The notes: generated by a model not told the origin, from the letters alone. DNA of 64,000 nucleotides from Thamnaconus septentrionalis (GCA_009823395.1 CM020507.1:4803501-4867500); one strand, 5' to 3'; counted from the stretch's first letter, positions 25,634 through 35,786 are shown. Made by a program: numbers and translations.

Positions 25634-28600
25634 ACGCTGGCAGAATGTTTCTCACTAGCAGGCGTCGCTCCGCTCCAAGATGTCACTGCAGCCCAGACGA
25701 AGGTCAAGCAAGAGTCGGATCACCTTCAGTGGCGGATGAGAGAAGATTGGTGGGTTTTCCTGCTCTCTAGTTCAAGCTCTAACAGTATGCAGGTCATGTG
25801 AACAGCATATTGAGATTCAATTTTGTTATTCTTTTGGATTTGAATCTCTGGTCTCACTCTGTGTTGTGTAAAAAGCCTCAAGAGTTGAGATTTTACACAA
25901 CATGAACACAATCTGAAATATTTAACTCCCGTGCTCGGTCAAGGTAGGTACATTAAAGGGGAGGCGTCACACTGTAGCTCCCATTTGATTCAGTTCACTG
26001 CAGATTCGTGAATTCCTCAGGCGTCCCAGAAGCCTTTGCAGCAGCAGCCAGCCTGCCGTGGCTCCAGCTTGTTCTGCTCATTACGTGTGAGAAGATCCTC
26101 CCCTCCTGACACGCAGGGACCAGGGACGGAGCTGCACCTCCTGTGAGTGCACCGTACCAGATGGAGCAGCAGCCTTGCACACGCACACACACACACACAC
26201 ATGCACGCAGCACTGGGATTTGTTAGTTTGATTACGTCTGGCGACCCTGCAAGCGGTCGGTGTGTCCGTCCTGATCCGTCACAGAGCTTCTGCTCGGAGC
26301 TGAGGGGGAAGATGGGAATGTGCATAACACACGCACCCAGGAATTTTCTAAAATGAGGAAAAACAGCTACCTTTGACTGACGCCGTCCGCGTGCAGTTGT
26401 ACAGAATGGCCAGTTCTCCAAACGTAGTCCACACTGAGATGGACGTGAGCAGCTTGTTGTGCTGAAACACGTCCAGCTTCCCGTCTGGAACAAGAAAACA
26501 GTCAGTCGGCATCGGATAGCTTGCTGTGAAAAAGCCCTTGAAAAATGGTGCTTTCCTACATTAACTGACGCTAAATACTGTCCAACTGTGCCACGCCAGA
26601 CTTTCACGCCTGAGCAAATTAAAAAAAAAAAAGTCCAAATGTCAGCACTGATTTTTCTTTTTTCTCAGACAGAGGAGACAAACTCATCTTCATCTTTTTG
26701 ACAGCGAGTGAAATCAAAAGATGAGTCAAGTCAAACGCTTGATTAATGAGATTACGATCGCCGTCTCCTGCCATCTGTGGGATTACATCGAGCGGCCTTC
26801 ATCGCTGACGAATCATTTAATCATCAGCAGCAACTCAAAGCGCAGCAGCGGAAACGCTAATGAATTCACTTTCGGTGGCAAAACATGACACATTTGTCTG
26901 ATTCATTTGGTTTCAGACTGTTTTCGTGTGTCCTGAAAGTCAGGCTGCCGCGGCGGACTGATCCTCTGCCTGTGGAAGCTGATGGAGGGTACGCCTGTTT
27001 TTTTGTCACGGTCACGTCAGCGAACGGGGTCGTTTCACCAGCAGCTGATCAGCTGCCGTTCGGTTGTCCCAAAGAGACCCGGGAGCGCCGAGAGTCGCGT
27101 GTGAGAGGAGCAGCAGTGGAGGCATCAGAGCAGCAGTGGAGGCATCAGAGCAGCGAGCGAACTCCTGCCGTGACCTGCTTTTCCCAGGCTGTTTGTTAAT
27201 GGACAAATCTTTCAAAAACACCTTGAACAGTAACTCAGACTACTATCTATTTGGCATCTTAAGAATATTAATGTGCTTTACTTATGTGTTTAACAGTAAA
27301 TTTGAAAAATTGTTCAGCACATTATAAACATTATATTTTAACATTAAAAGAATCCTTTCAGTTAAAGTTTTTTGGGGGGTTGTTTTCTTGATTTTTCAAT
27401 TAAACTTTGAGCGCATTCCGAATGATTGAGGTGGTTTCTTGACCTTGTAAGGGCAGCTGCAGTGTTTGGAATTCTTGGAAATTCCAAAAAGCTTCCATCT
27501 GAGCCTGAGCCAGTCAGTCAGTTTTCTCCTTTGAAGACGAAGAGACATAACAGGGTGTCTGGCGTGAAGCTGCTTTTAAATGTGCGCTTGCTGTCACGGC
27601 GAAGAGCCGACAGGACAGACAGAGGACACTCCCTCGTGATTGGCTGTCACAAGGCGGAGCCTGCGGTGGGAGCAGGTCTGGGGGGGGAGCCAAAACAGCC
27701 TCTTCGGGCTGAGACACAGAGAGGCTGATTTTGGTCTGCGCAGCTCAGACCAAACAAACCTTGTTTGACTGTTGGAGCGAGACCACCGAAATTAAATGTA
27801 TTGAATCTGGAAATGGCCACAGTGGCGCCGCTTTAAACCGGCAGAAACAGTGGTGTGGAATCAGGCCGGAAGACTGAATCTGCTTGTCGTGTTTTTCAGA
27901 GGTTTTCCAGTGATGTTTGGTTTAAAAGGAAATTGGAACACATGTGTATTTAAATATCATCCATAATCAAGATGGACAGGAAGTCGTGCTAGAGATCCAG
28001 TCAAGCGTCCAACCACACACACGGCCAGAAACTAGAGCTTTACATGGTGGGAACGGCCAAAAGATGAACTAATTAAAAAAAAGACTCCACAGACATTTAG
28101 GAGTTAAGTCTTTTTTTTTTAATTAGTTCATGTTTTGGCCGTTTCCTGTTTCCTCCACATCGAGGTCTTCTGGCTGTTCTCGCCGCACGTCTTTTTGTCG
28201 ACACGCCAGTGTTTCGCCTCCCCCATGTGTGAAAACGCTTTCGCAATATAACAACTGAACTTTTTCTAACTTTCTCATTTGTCGGACCAGTTTCAGCCGC
28301 AGTGGATGGAAACACCGGTGGGTTCGCCGAGCGGAGAACAAAACGTCTTTGTGCGATCGTTGTGTGAAAAGAACCAGCGAGACGTTGACTGGAAGCGCTC
28401 GGCTGATCAATGGCAGTCGTTGATGGTTTCAATTGGAATTGGAGCCGATGGTCTGTTTTAGTACTGTGCCAGTCTGCAGTTGGCCTAATTTTTTCTGTTT
28501 GCATGGGTGTGGAACAGCATGAATAATTGCCTCTGAGGCAAAAAAATGACTGAAGCTGATGAATTTGATGGGAAAAAGAAAGACAGAAAGAATGAAGACG

Positions 28601-30623
28601 TCACATGTGACCAGGAAGTAGTGAAGTCGCAGCTAAAAAACTGGTGCGTATAGGATGCAATGGGAGAAAACGTCTTGACTTGAAATAATTCACTTCTTGC
28701 TACTTCTTCCCAGCGTCAGCAGAAGATGAGAAGATCCGACCACGAGTGGACCTACCTGCCAGGACAAACAGGTGGTTCCCAGGCTCCCCTTGCTTGACCA
28801 CGTACTCTCCCTGCAGGTAGGTGCGCTCGTACATGCACTCCACCATGTCCTTGATCTGCTGCAGCTCCAGCCTCTTCAGGTACTGGTTCTTGTTCAGGCC
28901 GTCCGTCAGTAGCTTCTTCACACTGTTCAGAAACAGGCGACAGCAGGGGGTGAAGGTGACAAGCATCAGACCCCAGAACACCCCCTGAATGCGTCGGCTG
29001 TTGTCTGAAAAGCATTCACTGTTCTTCCTGAAATGGAAAAGATCTCTGTCCCTAAGCTACAGCTTCAGTCTCCTTAAAGGACTCTGGCCAAGTGAACAGT
29101 TCCAGTCTGAGCTTTTCAAGACGGATCAGCATGAATTCACACTTGAAGATGAGATGGTTCCTAGCCAGGAAACATCTTTGAAGGTCCAACCAGCGGCAGC
29201 AGAGGGAGCCACCGAGCGCCACTCCTGAACTCAATGCTACAGTTGGACTTTAGCTCATTTGAACTGAGAAGATGTTTCACTGCATTTTTCTTTGCATTTC
29301 TTCCAAACGTACCAGAGCTTTAATTGCGCTTTTATTCTCAGTCCGCCTACAAGAACACAGGCGCTGATGCGGCTCCGCGGCCAACGCCCACCTCCACATT
29401 ACTCACACCGTTTTGGGTTTTTTTCTTTTTCTTTTTTCGGCCTCTTGATAAATACTTTGTCTCCTGTGAAGAGATGACCGTCTGCAACCAGGGCTCTTTC
29501 TAGCTGTGAATCAAGTGCGACGGCCAACAACACAAAAAAAATCCCAGCGAGCTGTCAGAGTTCGCCGCCGGTGCGTTTTAACAGCTGTGGCACTCAGGGG
29601 GCCCCAGGTCAGAAGAAGAAGAAGAAGACGTGGCTTCCTCCTTTGGGGGAGTTGTAAAGTGGAAAGGTGAAGAGTCACGGCCGAGTGAGAAACTGTAGAT
29701 CACGAGAGGCGGCAGGGCGGTGGTCTGGGTGGGAAATGGGGGGCGGGGGGAGGCTGGTGGGTGGTCTGTCAACCCGCCTCATCGTGCGCGATAAATTATC
29801 ACTCTGGGGCTTCGTAAAATCAGAGGAGACGACAGGAATCCGGGATGGAGTTTGTTCCTCCCGCCTCCATTGGGTCACTCACTCTTCTAAAAGGGGGGCG
29901 GAGCCGCAGGGCGAGGACTAGCGTTGCAGTCAAGACCACCGCATCAACCGAGACCAGAACCTTATCAAGATTGGAGAACATTGAGACCAAGACAAGACCA
30001 AGACTGAATATATCAAAGAAAAATAACAACAAAACAGAAGAAATGACCAGTATCTTTTTTTCAGTTCAAGTTTGCTTCTCCATTAATGGAACTGCAATGT
30101 TTCCTTTCAGCAAGGTATCTTTCTTACCCCCCACCCCCTCTCACCTGGCGTCCTTGGGCACCCGGGCCTTATCGAAGGAGAACTTGGGCAGGCTGCTAGA
30201 GTCGTAGGTCCTGGACGTGGGCTCGGCCGACACTCCCTCCTTGGCTCCTCTCCTCCTGTTGAGGGTCTCCTTGATGCGAACGCCCAGGTTGGGGCTTCCC
30301 CGGCTCCCGGTCCTGACGGAGGGCGGCCTGGAGGGCAGACCTACCTGGGCTCCGCCCTGGTTCCTCATCACGTCCTGCAGCTTGTTGAGCTGGACGCACT
30401 TGTCCTGCAGCTGCTGGCTGAGCTGGGCCAGCGCTCGGCTCTGCTTGGCCAGCTGCTCCTGCAGACTCCTGACCTGCTGCTCTCTGGCACACAGCTCCTC
30501 GTCCTTCCTCCGGCCTTCCCTCTCCAGATCCACCACGCGGGCCCTCAGGGAGTCCAGGGACGACTTCTTGAAGCTGCCGTCCGTGCATTTGTAGCGCTTG
30601 GATTTCATGGAGCCGTTCCCCAT
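15773..30623 (-). CDS. prkg2: prkg2, cGMP-dependent protein kinase II (complete, 18 coding exons, 768 aa)
   Basis: A membrane-associated Ser/Thr kinase activated by cGMP. In vertebrates it acts in intestinal secretion and growth-plate cartilage. Gly2 of MGNGS is a myristoylation site. A leucine-zipper coiled coil (about 22-86) mediates dimerisation. The pseudosubstrate [12 protein letters not shown] (124-135) has Ala where a substrate has Ser. cGMP site A (about 168-285) has [15 protein letters not shown] and site B (about 286-410) has FGEKALISDDVRSA. The kinase domain has GVGGFG (466-471), Lys488, Glu507, YRDLKPEN (Asp582), VDFG (599-602), activation-loop Thr615 in [10 protein letters not shown], and APE (624-626). 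The C-terminus is GWDMDF. All key residues are present. Exon lengths sum to 2307 nt and phase closes at each junction; length is close to human (762). Zipper, pseudosubstrate and MGNGS start identify type II rather than type I. Confidence 0.97.
17186..17252 (-). CDS. prkg2: prkg2 coding exon 17 (residues 715-737)
   Basis: Encodes [20 protein letters not shown] and RA. Acceptor tatatgaag is pyrimidine-poor but in phase; donor gca|gtaagt. Confidence 0.94.
17660..17722 (-). CDS. prkg2: prkg2 coding exon 16 (residues 694-715)
   Basis: Encodes [20 protein letters not shown]. Acceptor ttctgacag, donor cacag|gtaaac. Confidence 0.95.
18031..18153 (-). CDS. prkg2: prkg2 coding exon 15 (residues 653-694)
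   Basis: Encodes [20 protein letters not shown] and [11 protein letters not shown] of the kinase C-lobe. Acceptor ctccacag, donor tgcag|gtacaa. Confidence 0.96.
18311..18474 (-). CDS. prkg2: prkg2 coding exon 14 (residues 599-653, activation segment)
   Basis: Encodes [22 protein letters not shown] and [15 protein letters not shown]. Acceptor tttccag, donor ggaag|gtcagt. Confidence 0.97.
18559..18700 (-). CDS. prkg2: prkg2 coding exon 13 (residues 551-598, catalytic loop)
   Basis: Encodes [11 protein letters not shown] through [19 protein letters not shown]. Catalytic Asp582, Lys584 and Asn587 are all present. Acceptor caacactag; donor cta|gtacgc, phase 0. Confidence 0.95.
18786..18875 (-). 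CDS. prkg2: prkg2 coding exon 12 (residues 521-551)
   Basis: Encodes [20 protein letters not shown] and WSLLRD, covering the kinase hinge region. Acceptor cacttcag, donor gacag|gtacag. Confidence 0.96.
19310..19446 (-). CDS. prkg2: prkg2 coding exon 11 (residues 476-521)
   Basis: Carries the ATP-anchoring lysine in FALK (488) and the helix-C glutamate in HSERKIL (507). Donor gtcaa|gtcagt. Confidence 0.96.
19982..20135 (-). CDS. prkg2: prkg2 coding exon 10 (residues 424-475, start of the kinase domain)
   Basis: Encodes [12 protein letters not shown], the hinge, and the glycine loop [11 protein letters not shown]. Acceptor ttgtccag, donor ctg|gtgaga, phase 0. Confidence 0.96.
20268..20366 (-). 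CDS. prkg2: prkg2 coding exon 9 (residues 391-424)
   Basis: Encodes [20 protein letters not shown] and DRDDKKRHA, the end of site B and the linker. Acceptor attctttag, donor gccag|gtagcc. Confidence 0.95.
20457..20525 (-). CDS. prkg2: prkg2 coding exon 8 (residues 368-391)
   Basis: Encodes [20 protein letters not shown] and IDR. Acceptor atctccag, donor aggga|gtgagt. Confidence 0.95.
20647..20741 (-). CDS. prkg2: prkg2 coding exon 7 (residues 337-368)
   Basis: Encodes [12 protein letters not shown] and the site B cassette [10 protein letters not shown]. Acceptor ttgtacag, donor ataag|gtaaaa. Confidence 0.95.
20742..22161 (-). other. prkg2 intron between coding exons 6 and 7
   Basis: No repeat or gene of note apart from short A/T runs near 21948-21970. 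Confidence 0.9.
22162..22239 (-). CDS. prkg2: prkg2 coding exon 6 (residues 311-336)
   Basis: Encodes [20 protein letters not shown] and IIAQGK. Acceptor cccactag, donor aaag|gtgagg, phase 0. Confidence 0.95.
22240..24381 (-). other. prkg2 intron between coding exons 5 and 6
   Basis: Apart from the minisatellite at 22785-23164 nothing is recognised. Confidence 0.9.
22785..23164 (+). repeat. Degenerate telomere-like G-rich minisatellite
   Basis: About 380 bp built of variants of GGGGTT, TAGGG and GGGTTG, lying in the prkg2 intron between exons 5 and 6. Two longer, near-identical blocks (about 22855-22920 and 22971-23035) show a larger internal duplication. The G-rich strand is opposite the prkg2 transcript. 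Not a perfect TTAGGG array. Confidence 0.9.
24382..24445 (-). CDS. prkg2: prkg2 coding exon 5 (residues 289-310)
   Basis: Encodes [20 protein letters not shown] then EV, opening cGMP site B. Acceptor tatgccag, donor gtg|gtaagt, phase 0. Confidence 0.96.
24919..25024 (-). CDS. prkg2: prkg2 coding exon 4 (residues 254-289)
   Basis: Encodes [15 protein letters not shown] and EQYRNFLR, the helix between the two cGMP sites. Donor cgaag|gttagc. Confidence 0.96.
25025..26370 (-). other. prkg2 intron between coding exons 3 and 4
   Basis: Contains a CA microsatellite (25570-25629) and a short CA run near 26180-26200. No gene seen. Confidence 0.9.
25570..25629 (+). repeat. (CA)n microsatellite, about 30 units
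   Basis: Pure CA dinucleotide run inside a prkg2 intron. Confidence 0.97.
26371..26484 (-). CDS. prkg2: prkg2 coding exon 3 (residues 216-254)
   Basis: Encodes [11 protein letters not shown] and the site A phosphate-binding cassette [17 protein letters not shown]. Acceptor gttccag, donor aaag|gtagct. Confidence 0.95.
27108..27147 (+). repeat. Two tandem copies of a 20-bp unit
   Basis: The unit beginning GAGCAGCAGTGG and ending GGCATCA occurs twice in direct tandem. Confidence 0.9.
28050..28145. repeat. Long inverted repeat (stem-loop) in a prkg2 intron
   Basis: The left arm (28050-28086) begins ggaacggccaaaa and includes tgaactaattaaaa. The right arm (28107-28145) is nearly its reverse complement, with a slightly longer T run and a few mismatches. 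The 20-nt loop reads ccacagacatttaggagtta. It may be a small palindromic mobile-element relic. Confidence 0.85.
28756..28922 (-). CDS. prkg2: prkg2 coding exon 2 (residues 160-216)
   Basis: Encodes the linker and start of cGMP site A, including [10 protein letters not shown] and [14 protein letters not shown]. Acceptor ctgaacag, donor gcag|gtaggt. Confidence 0.96.
28923..30144 (-). other. prkg2 intron between coding exons 1 and 2
   Basis: Short GAA run near 29609-29626 and a G-rich stretch near 29735-29760. No gene seen. Confidence 0.9.
30145..30623 (-). CDS. prkg2: prkg2 coding exon 1 (residues 1-160)
   Basis: ATG at 30623-30621 begins MGNGS. An upstream in-frame ATG (30674) would bury the myristoylation glycine, so the internal start is chosen. 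Encodes the zipper and the pseudosubstrate. Donor ccag|gtgaga, phase 2. Confidence 0.96.
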
Positions 30624-31593
30624 CTTGTCACCTGGGGGAGGGGGGGTGGGGAGCGAGGAGAGGAGCTCGGTCAATATTTGCTGCGATAATGAAATTTAAC
30701 ACAAAGGCGGTGAGATTTTCAGAGAGCACAGGGACATTTTTTTTTTGGGGGGGGGGGGAGCGTCTGAGGAAGTGTGGCGTTGGGTTTCGGACAGGCGAGG
30801 CGACGCTGTGGCGCGATGACTGAGAGGTGAGAGGGTGGAGCAGTGTGTAATGATGAATGACTGTCCACCGCATTTATAATTCAGAAGGCAGGAAGTATTA
30901 CATTTCCCCAGCCAGCCCCCTCCTCCTTCCTCTCCTACCCCTCCTCCCCAACAGGAAGCTTGTGGAAATGTGTCAAAATAAAGCTCTGGCATCACTTTCT
31001 GCTGTTTGATGTCAGTCTAGGAGGACGTTGGGGGTCACTGGAAGCAGCACAACATGAGCGTGAACAATCCTGCGCCTTGCTGTTTGGGGAACTGTCTCGC
31101 TGTCTCACTCACTCACACTGCCGACTTCATTCATCACATACCTGCTCTGATTGGCCCCCTGTGGTGAGTAAATGCCAGGTCAGACTGTGCTCCCACTTTA
31201 CTCTCAAAACACGGAATTAGAAAATAAATCGAAAATAAATCTGTCAACACTTTCAGGTGAGCATTTTTTTTTTTTTTCAATCTTCCTCCTTAAATCTTTC
31301 GGAAGACCTTCATAAACTGTGAAATAATGAATCAATTTTGCGGTATAGATTCGGGCTACTAGCGCAGCGACTGATGGTGACGTCATAGTAATGTTACCAA
31401 AACTTTAAAAATAACAATTACTGACGCATTCTTTCATATCTCAGCACTAAAGCATCACCGGGGCACCTGCAACTTCCGACGCTTCGCTCCTCTTTTCTTT
31501 TCCTCCTCCTCCTTTTTCTTGTTCGCCTCCCTGGGACGCAGCTGGTTTGAAAAGAAAACGTGTGTTTGCTAGTGAGTCATCCTCGGCTCTTAC
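30624..31593 (-). other. prkg2 5' UTR and first intron (inferred)
   Basis: Contains a poly-T/poly-G run at 30739-30760, a T run at 31266-31278 and a perfect TGACGTCA at 31378-31385. No other gene seen. Confidence 0.45.
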
Positions 31594-31770
31594 CTGCTCA
31601 GCCTCCAGACGAGCCTGCCTCGTTTGAGCATCCGTGGAGCAGCGGGTCCATCCACAGCTCTGCTGGCTCCGCATCCTCTCCTCCCTCCTCCCTCTCCTCC
31701 CGCCACACCTCCTCATCATCATCATCCTCCTCGGTTCTCGCGTTCCGCGAGCGTGACATCGTCACTCCCT
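31594..31770 (-). other. prkg2: Candidate non-coding first exon of prkg2
   Basis: On the minus strand, gctgagcag|gtaaga gives a near-consensus donor at 31593, about 970 nt before the prkg2 start codon. CpG-richer sequence lies upstream, near 31740-31800. Mammalian PRKG2 also begins with a non-coding exon. The 5' end given is a guess. An ATG-bearing frame runs through it but is low in complexity. Confidence 0.4.
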
Positions 31771-31859
31771 TGAATCGCATCGGCGACGACATGACGTCGA
31801 CACAAAAGTTGCGCTTTATTTCCAAGAGTGCATTAAAAATTAAAAATCAACCCCCCTCT

Positions 31860-33234
31860 TCTTTATAATTCATATTTTCTCAACACGGCGGCTGTTGCAG
31901 TCACGTGGTAAACCATGCACGTATCAGTGGATGTTTTCTTTTAGTGTGTATGAATTGGAGCGACGTGGTATTTGATGACATTATGCTTTATACGTTGTGA
32001 ACTGTCTACATTTGAATCAATAAAAATTAACAGAAAATGTCTTCGTAAAAAAAACTGTACATAAACACGAGGTTCAACATCTACTGAGGCACAAATTTGG
32101 AAATAGGAAAAAGTACAAGCTGGTGCGCCACCTGGTGGCTTCACTGACCTTTGCATGTTGTCAGCCTACTATTTTATGAAGATTCACATGGAACTATTAG
32201 GACCTTATGGGCGACCGGCATAATGGAAAAATAATATTTGTGATTATGGATTATTGGATGTTGTCTAGTAAAAAAAAAAACAGTCTTGGTTGCATATGAA
32301 TAAACATAAATAACCGTTTGTGGAATTAATAGTTTGAGGCATTGGAATTAAACATCTCATTTGAACACGTGGCTGGTAGCAGACGCAGCAGATCCCTCCT
32401 CTGTTTTGTCTCCAGTCCAGAGTGAGAGCTGGAGGCACCAACATTTTTGGAAACAATCAATTGGTTTCGACATGTTGTTTGTCTGTGACGCCAGTCTGAG
32501 CAGCCGGGGCAGCACCGCATTTTATCGACAGGCTCAGCAACAATAGCGGCATGTGGCCAAGCTGATTCGTCTGCAGCCAAAATATCCAGGCCAACTGCTG
32601 ACCTCACTCTCAGAGGGATCCCGAGGGGTGCACACGGTGATCGCTTCCGATTAGCATTTATTGGAGTTTTCAGGTGGAATGTTTTGAAAAACAAAATAGA
32701 TAATAATAATACTAATAATAATAATAGAGTTATAAATATAGCTTGCATTAAGAATGAAAGCGTTAAGATTGAAGAGTATTGTTATGAGCGCATATTTTGA
32801 CTGATAGATCTTTATAAGACCAGCTCACATGAGAATTGAACACGCAACCTCTTGGTCTCCAGTTCATCCACCAACACCCTGAGCTCTTTGTCCTGATGGA
32901 CTACAAACTTTGTAACTGGGTCATGAAAAAAGACATTTATGGCTCACATTCAAACAGTACGTAAAGGCAAAACTTGTCATTCACTATTAATTCTGGAACT
33001 GCTTCAAAAAATTCCGATGGATCACAAGAAAGGAAAGCAGAAATCATTTATCATTAAAGACGACGTCCTGTTTCTTTCAGAAATGACAAATTTTTGGAAA
33101 ACACAGTTTTGTAGGCAGGCAATGGGAATTCCCGGACGTTTATGGAAAAGTCATAATCCTGGCCTGGCAGTTTGTCCTTGATTGATGAACTGATGGATTG
33201 AGTTAAGAGACCAGCACTGTGATGACCTCTTCCT
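31860..33234. other. Intergenic gap between prkg2 and the THAP gene
   Basis: AT-rich, with an AAT/AATAAT run near 32700-32727. A minus-strand AATAAA at 32657-32662 is a candidate end for the THAP transcript. No gene seen. Confidence 0.6.
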
Positions 33235-33493
33235 TCAGCGGTCTTTCGACCTGGGAACAGGGGTTTTCTGGGACGGGCTGTCCGCAGCAGGGTCTGCTCT
33301 GGTTGGCTGACTCTGCCATGTCCTGCAGTACAGGCAGCTGGGACAGCGCTGGCTAAAGGACACGCACGTCCCCTGTAGCCGCTGCGTCACCTCGCACTGC
33401 TTCTGGCACACGGGACACGTCTGGAAGAGGTCTTTCAGGCAGCTTTCCGACACCATGTACCTCACGTCCTGGCACTCTGTGGTGGAGTCCTCA
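33235..33493 (-). CDS. THAP gene exon 4 (residues 238-323, Cys-rich module)
   Basis: Acceptor ttctcacag; encodes [29 protein letters not shown] and a basic tail ending RSKDR, then a stop at 33235-33237. Confidence 0.85.
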
Positions 33494-34614
33494 CTGTGAG
33501 AAAAATGGAAAAGAGAGAGGAAGAAGAAATTCAATGAATCACTCGTTAAGATCATCAAGTTTGACATTAAAGTTCATGTGAAATGCTTGCAGATGTGATT
33601 CGGCGCAACATCAATAAAGTTCGATTGATTGATGGCATCAGTCAATCCATCAATGAATCAATAAATGAATTAATAAGTGAATAAATACACCTGTCAGAAT
33701 ATATTTGTACCAGTACTTAATTTTTTTTTTTTCAATTAGTTTTTCATTTCCATTCGTTTGCAATTGACATCCGATCTACAACTAGACATGTAGAAACCCG
33801 ACCTCTGATACATACATACAGACATGAATGAATGAATGAATGTATAAACATAAGAATAACAAGAAATGTATTTCAGTGGTGACATCTTACCAGGATGCAC
33901 AGGGCTCATGTGCAGGGCTGTGTGGTGGTGGAAGGGTGATTGCAACTTCCTGTTGGTCCTTCTGCCTCCCATTGGTCCATTCGAGACGGGCTCTCTTTGA
34001 CCGCCGGACCTCCTTTGAGGGGTCACCGCCTGGGCCGTCAACGTGCGTGAAGAGATACTGAAGCAACGTGTTTTGGTGGGTGGTCACCGTGCCGACAGAC
34101 TTGTGCGATGCCGTGGCCTGAGTCGCTGAGCAGGAACAAGGAGAGTAGCTTTAGATGTTGTGCGCACACACACTCGCTTGTATTTTATATATTTCAAACA
34201 AGTCTCTCTCCTCCTTGTCTCTTCTGAACCAATCACTCATACACCACTCTACAGTCCACATTGCCTACTGACCTTTGCTTCTTACGGACTGAGCTAATGT
34301 TTTAGCAGACAGCTGTGTGGCTACTGATCTGGTGGAGGGAGCTCGGACCGCCTGCGATCCAACAGATATCCGATGAGGGCCGAACTGCACCTGACGGTCG
34401 GTCTGGCGTTCTGCTTTGATGTGCAGCGTGTTTGTCAGGATATGATGTGTTGCACTCTAAAAGGGAAAAATACATAGATAACAAACAATGTCAGTCCTTG
34501 AAGAGGCCCCGTTATGGCCATTTATGGGTTTGATAAATTACATTTGGTGGTCGACTTCCCACAATAAACTATGAAGGCAAGAACGTAATGTATTTTTGTT
34601 TTGGTGTGTGTGTG

Positions 34615-34647
<33 letters not shown>

Positions 34648-35656
34648 AATTCGCCTGTTATCTTGTGATAAATACTTATCAATATGTTATTTGGACATCA
34701 CAAATATATTGTTTTCTCGTGATAACAAATTTAACTTATCTCGTTAACTTAATATAGGAGCAGACTTTTGTAATTGTGGGATTAGTTTCCAAGTCTGATG
34801 ATGGAGGTGAAGGTGGCAGATCACATTTCTGATCAACATACCAGGTTGTACCTAAAAGTGTCATTCATACGGCTGGTTAGGGAAGTTAGATCATGTATTT
34901 CTATTGGAGACGACATTCGGATTCATTTACTTATTAACAACCAAAAGTTAATGAATTAACAAGGTCTTATCGCGAGAAGACGGTGTATAAACAAAAATAC
35001 ATGTTCGTTCTCGGCTTCCGTAACAAACTAGCTTTGCTTAGCCGGGAGCGGGGGATTGTTTTTAGCCCACCTCTCAGGTTAGCTTCCACTGCTGCGGCTA
35101 ACCTACCATGTTACGGAAATCGAACTGAGTTTGACCATCACCAGGGCAAATAAGGAGCTTATTTCTTGGAACACATTTTCACACAGCTTTCTACTAACGT
35201 CCCCGTTTAGTTTACATTACATTTGCGTTTAAACGTAACGTTAACGTTACTACAGAGACTATGTTGTAGCGTTGCCTTACGTTAGCTGCAATGCTAAAAA
35301 CACATTGAAAGGCTAGGAAGGAAGGCTAAACAGTAAATCAAAATAAAGTGTTGAAAACTTACATCTTCCTCATTTTTGGTCGCGTCACGAACCGTTGGGA
35401 CCGATCCATTCTTTATGTTTAAACGTTGTGCAAATCCAGCGTTGAACTGGCTTTCATTAACAAAACAGTCCTTCGCGAAATGGTGAGCACACACATACAA
35501 CAGTTTTGGAACTGCTGTCCGCACACGCCCTTCAAAAATAAAATCAATCCACTGTCTTCTCAAAGACTCGGACGACGGACCTAGAAAAAGACTGGGATGC
35601 TCCTTAGTGCAGCCAGGAACAGAGCAACCCCTTCTTCCCGATCGTGGTTTCGCCAT
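33235..35656 (-). CDS. THAP-domain zinc-finger protein (complete, 4 exons, 323 aa)
   Basis: Exons 35363-35656, 34273-34456, 33891-34125 and 33235-33493 join in phase (972 nt). Residues 10-95 form a THAP DNA-binding domain: Cys11-x4-Cys16, Trp36, Cys56-x2-His59, the FxxDCF block and the closing SVPT. The middle (99-238) is low in complexity, with SVGSQ and SVGT motifs. The last exon encodes a Cys-rich module with CPVC (264-267) and CPSC (288-291) that resembles, from memory, a module in other predicted teleost THAP proteins. Those usually continue past WxSQP, whereas here a short divergent tail ends the protein. THAP proteins are chromatin or transcription factors related to P-element transposase DNA-binding domains. 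I cannot assign an orthologue; the specific function is unknown. Confidence 0.85.
33891..34125 (-). CDS. THAP gene exon 3 (residues 160-238)
   Basis: Acceptor cctgctcag; encodes [13 protein letters not shown] and a basic stretch [12 protein letters not shown] that could be a nuclear localisation signal. Donor tcctg|gtaaga. Confidence 0.8.
34273..34456 (-). CDS. THAP gene exon 2 (residues 99-160)
   Basis: Acceptor ccttttag; encodes [20 protein letters not shown] and TLAQSVRSK. Donor aaag|gtcagt. Supported by phase and by the SVGxQ motif of such proteins. Confidence 0.8.
35363..35656 (-). CDS. THAP gene exon 1 (residues 1-98, THAP domain)
   Basis: The start at [12 protein letters not shown] places the first zinc cysteine at residue 11, as is usual; an upstream in-frame ATG at 35776 would add 40 non-conserved residues. 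Donor gaagat|gtaagt, phase 0. Confidence 0.9.
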
Positions 35657-35786
35657 TGTTCTCACCGGAGCGTTTGCGAGCAGTAAAACGTGGTGCAGCT
35701 TCTGGAATTTCTGTGGGTGTGACAAACCTTTACCAGAGGCGGTGCCACTAACCTGAGGGGAGGGGGTCGAGTGCACTTCCGTGACT

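Larger units (their letters stand above)
26485..28755 (-). other. prkg2 intron between coding exons 2 and 3
   Basis: Contains a TAAT-rich, non-repetitive block (about 26700-26880), a 20-bp direct duplication (27108-27147) and a long stem-loop (28050-28145). No gene seen. Confidence 0.9.
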
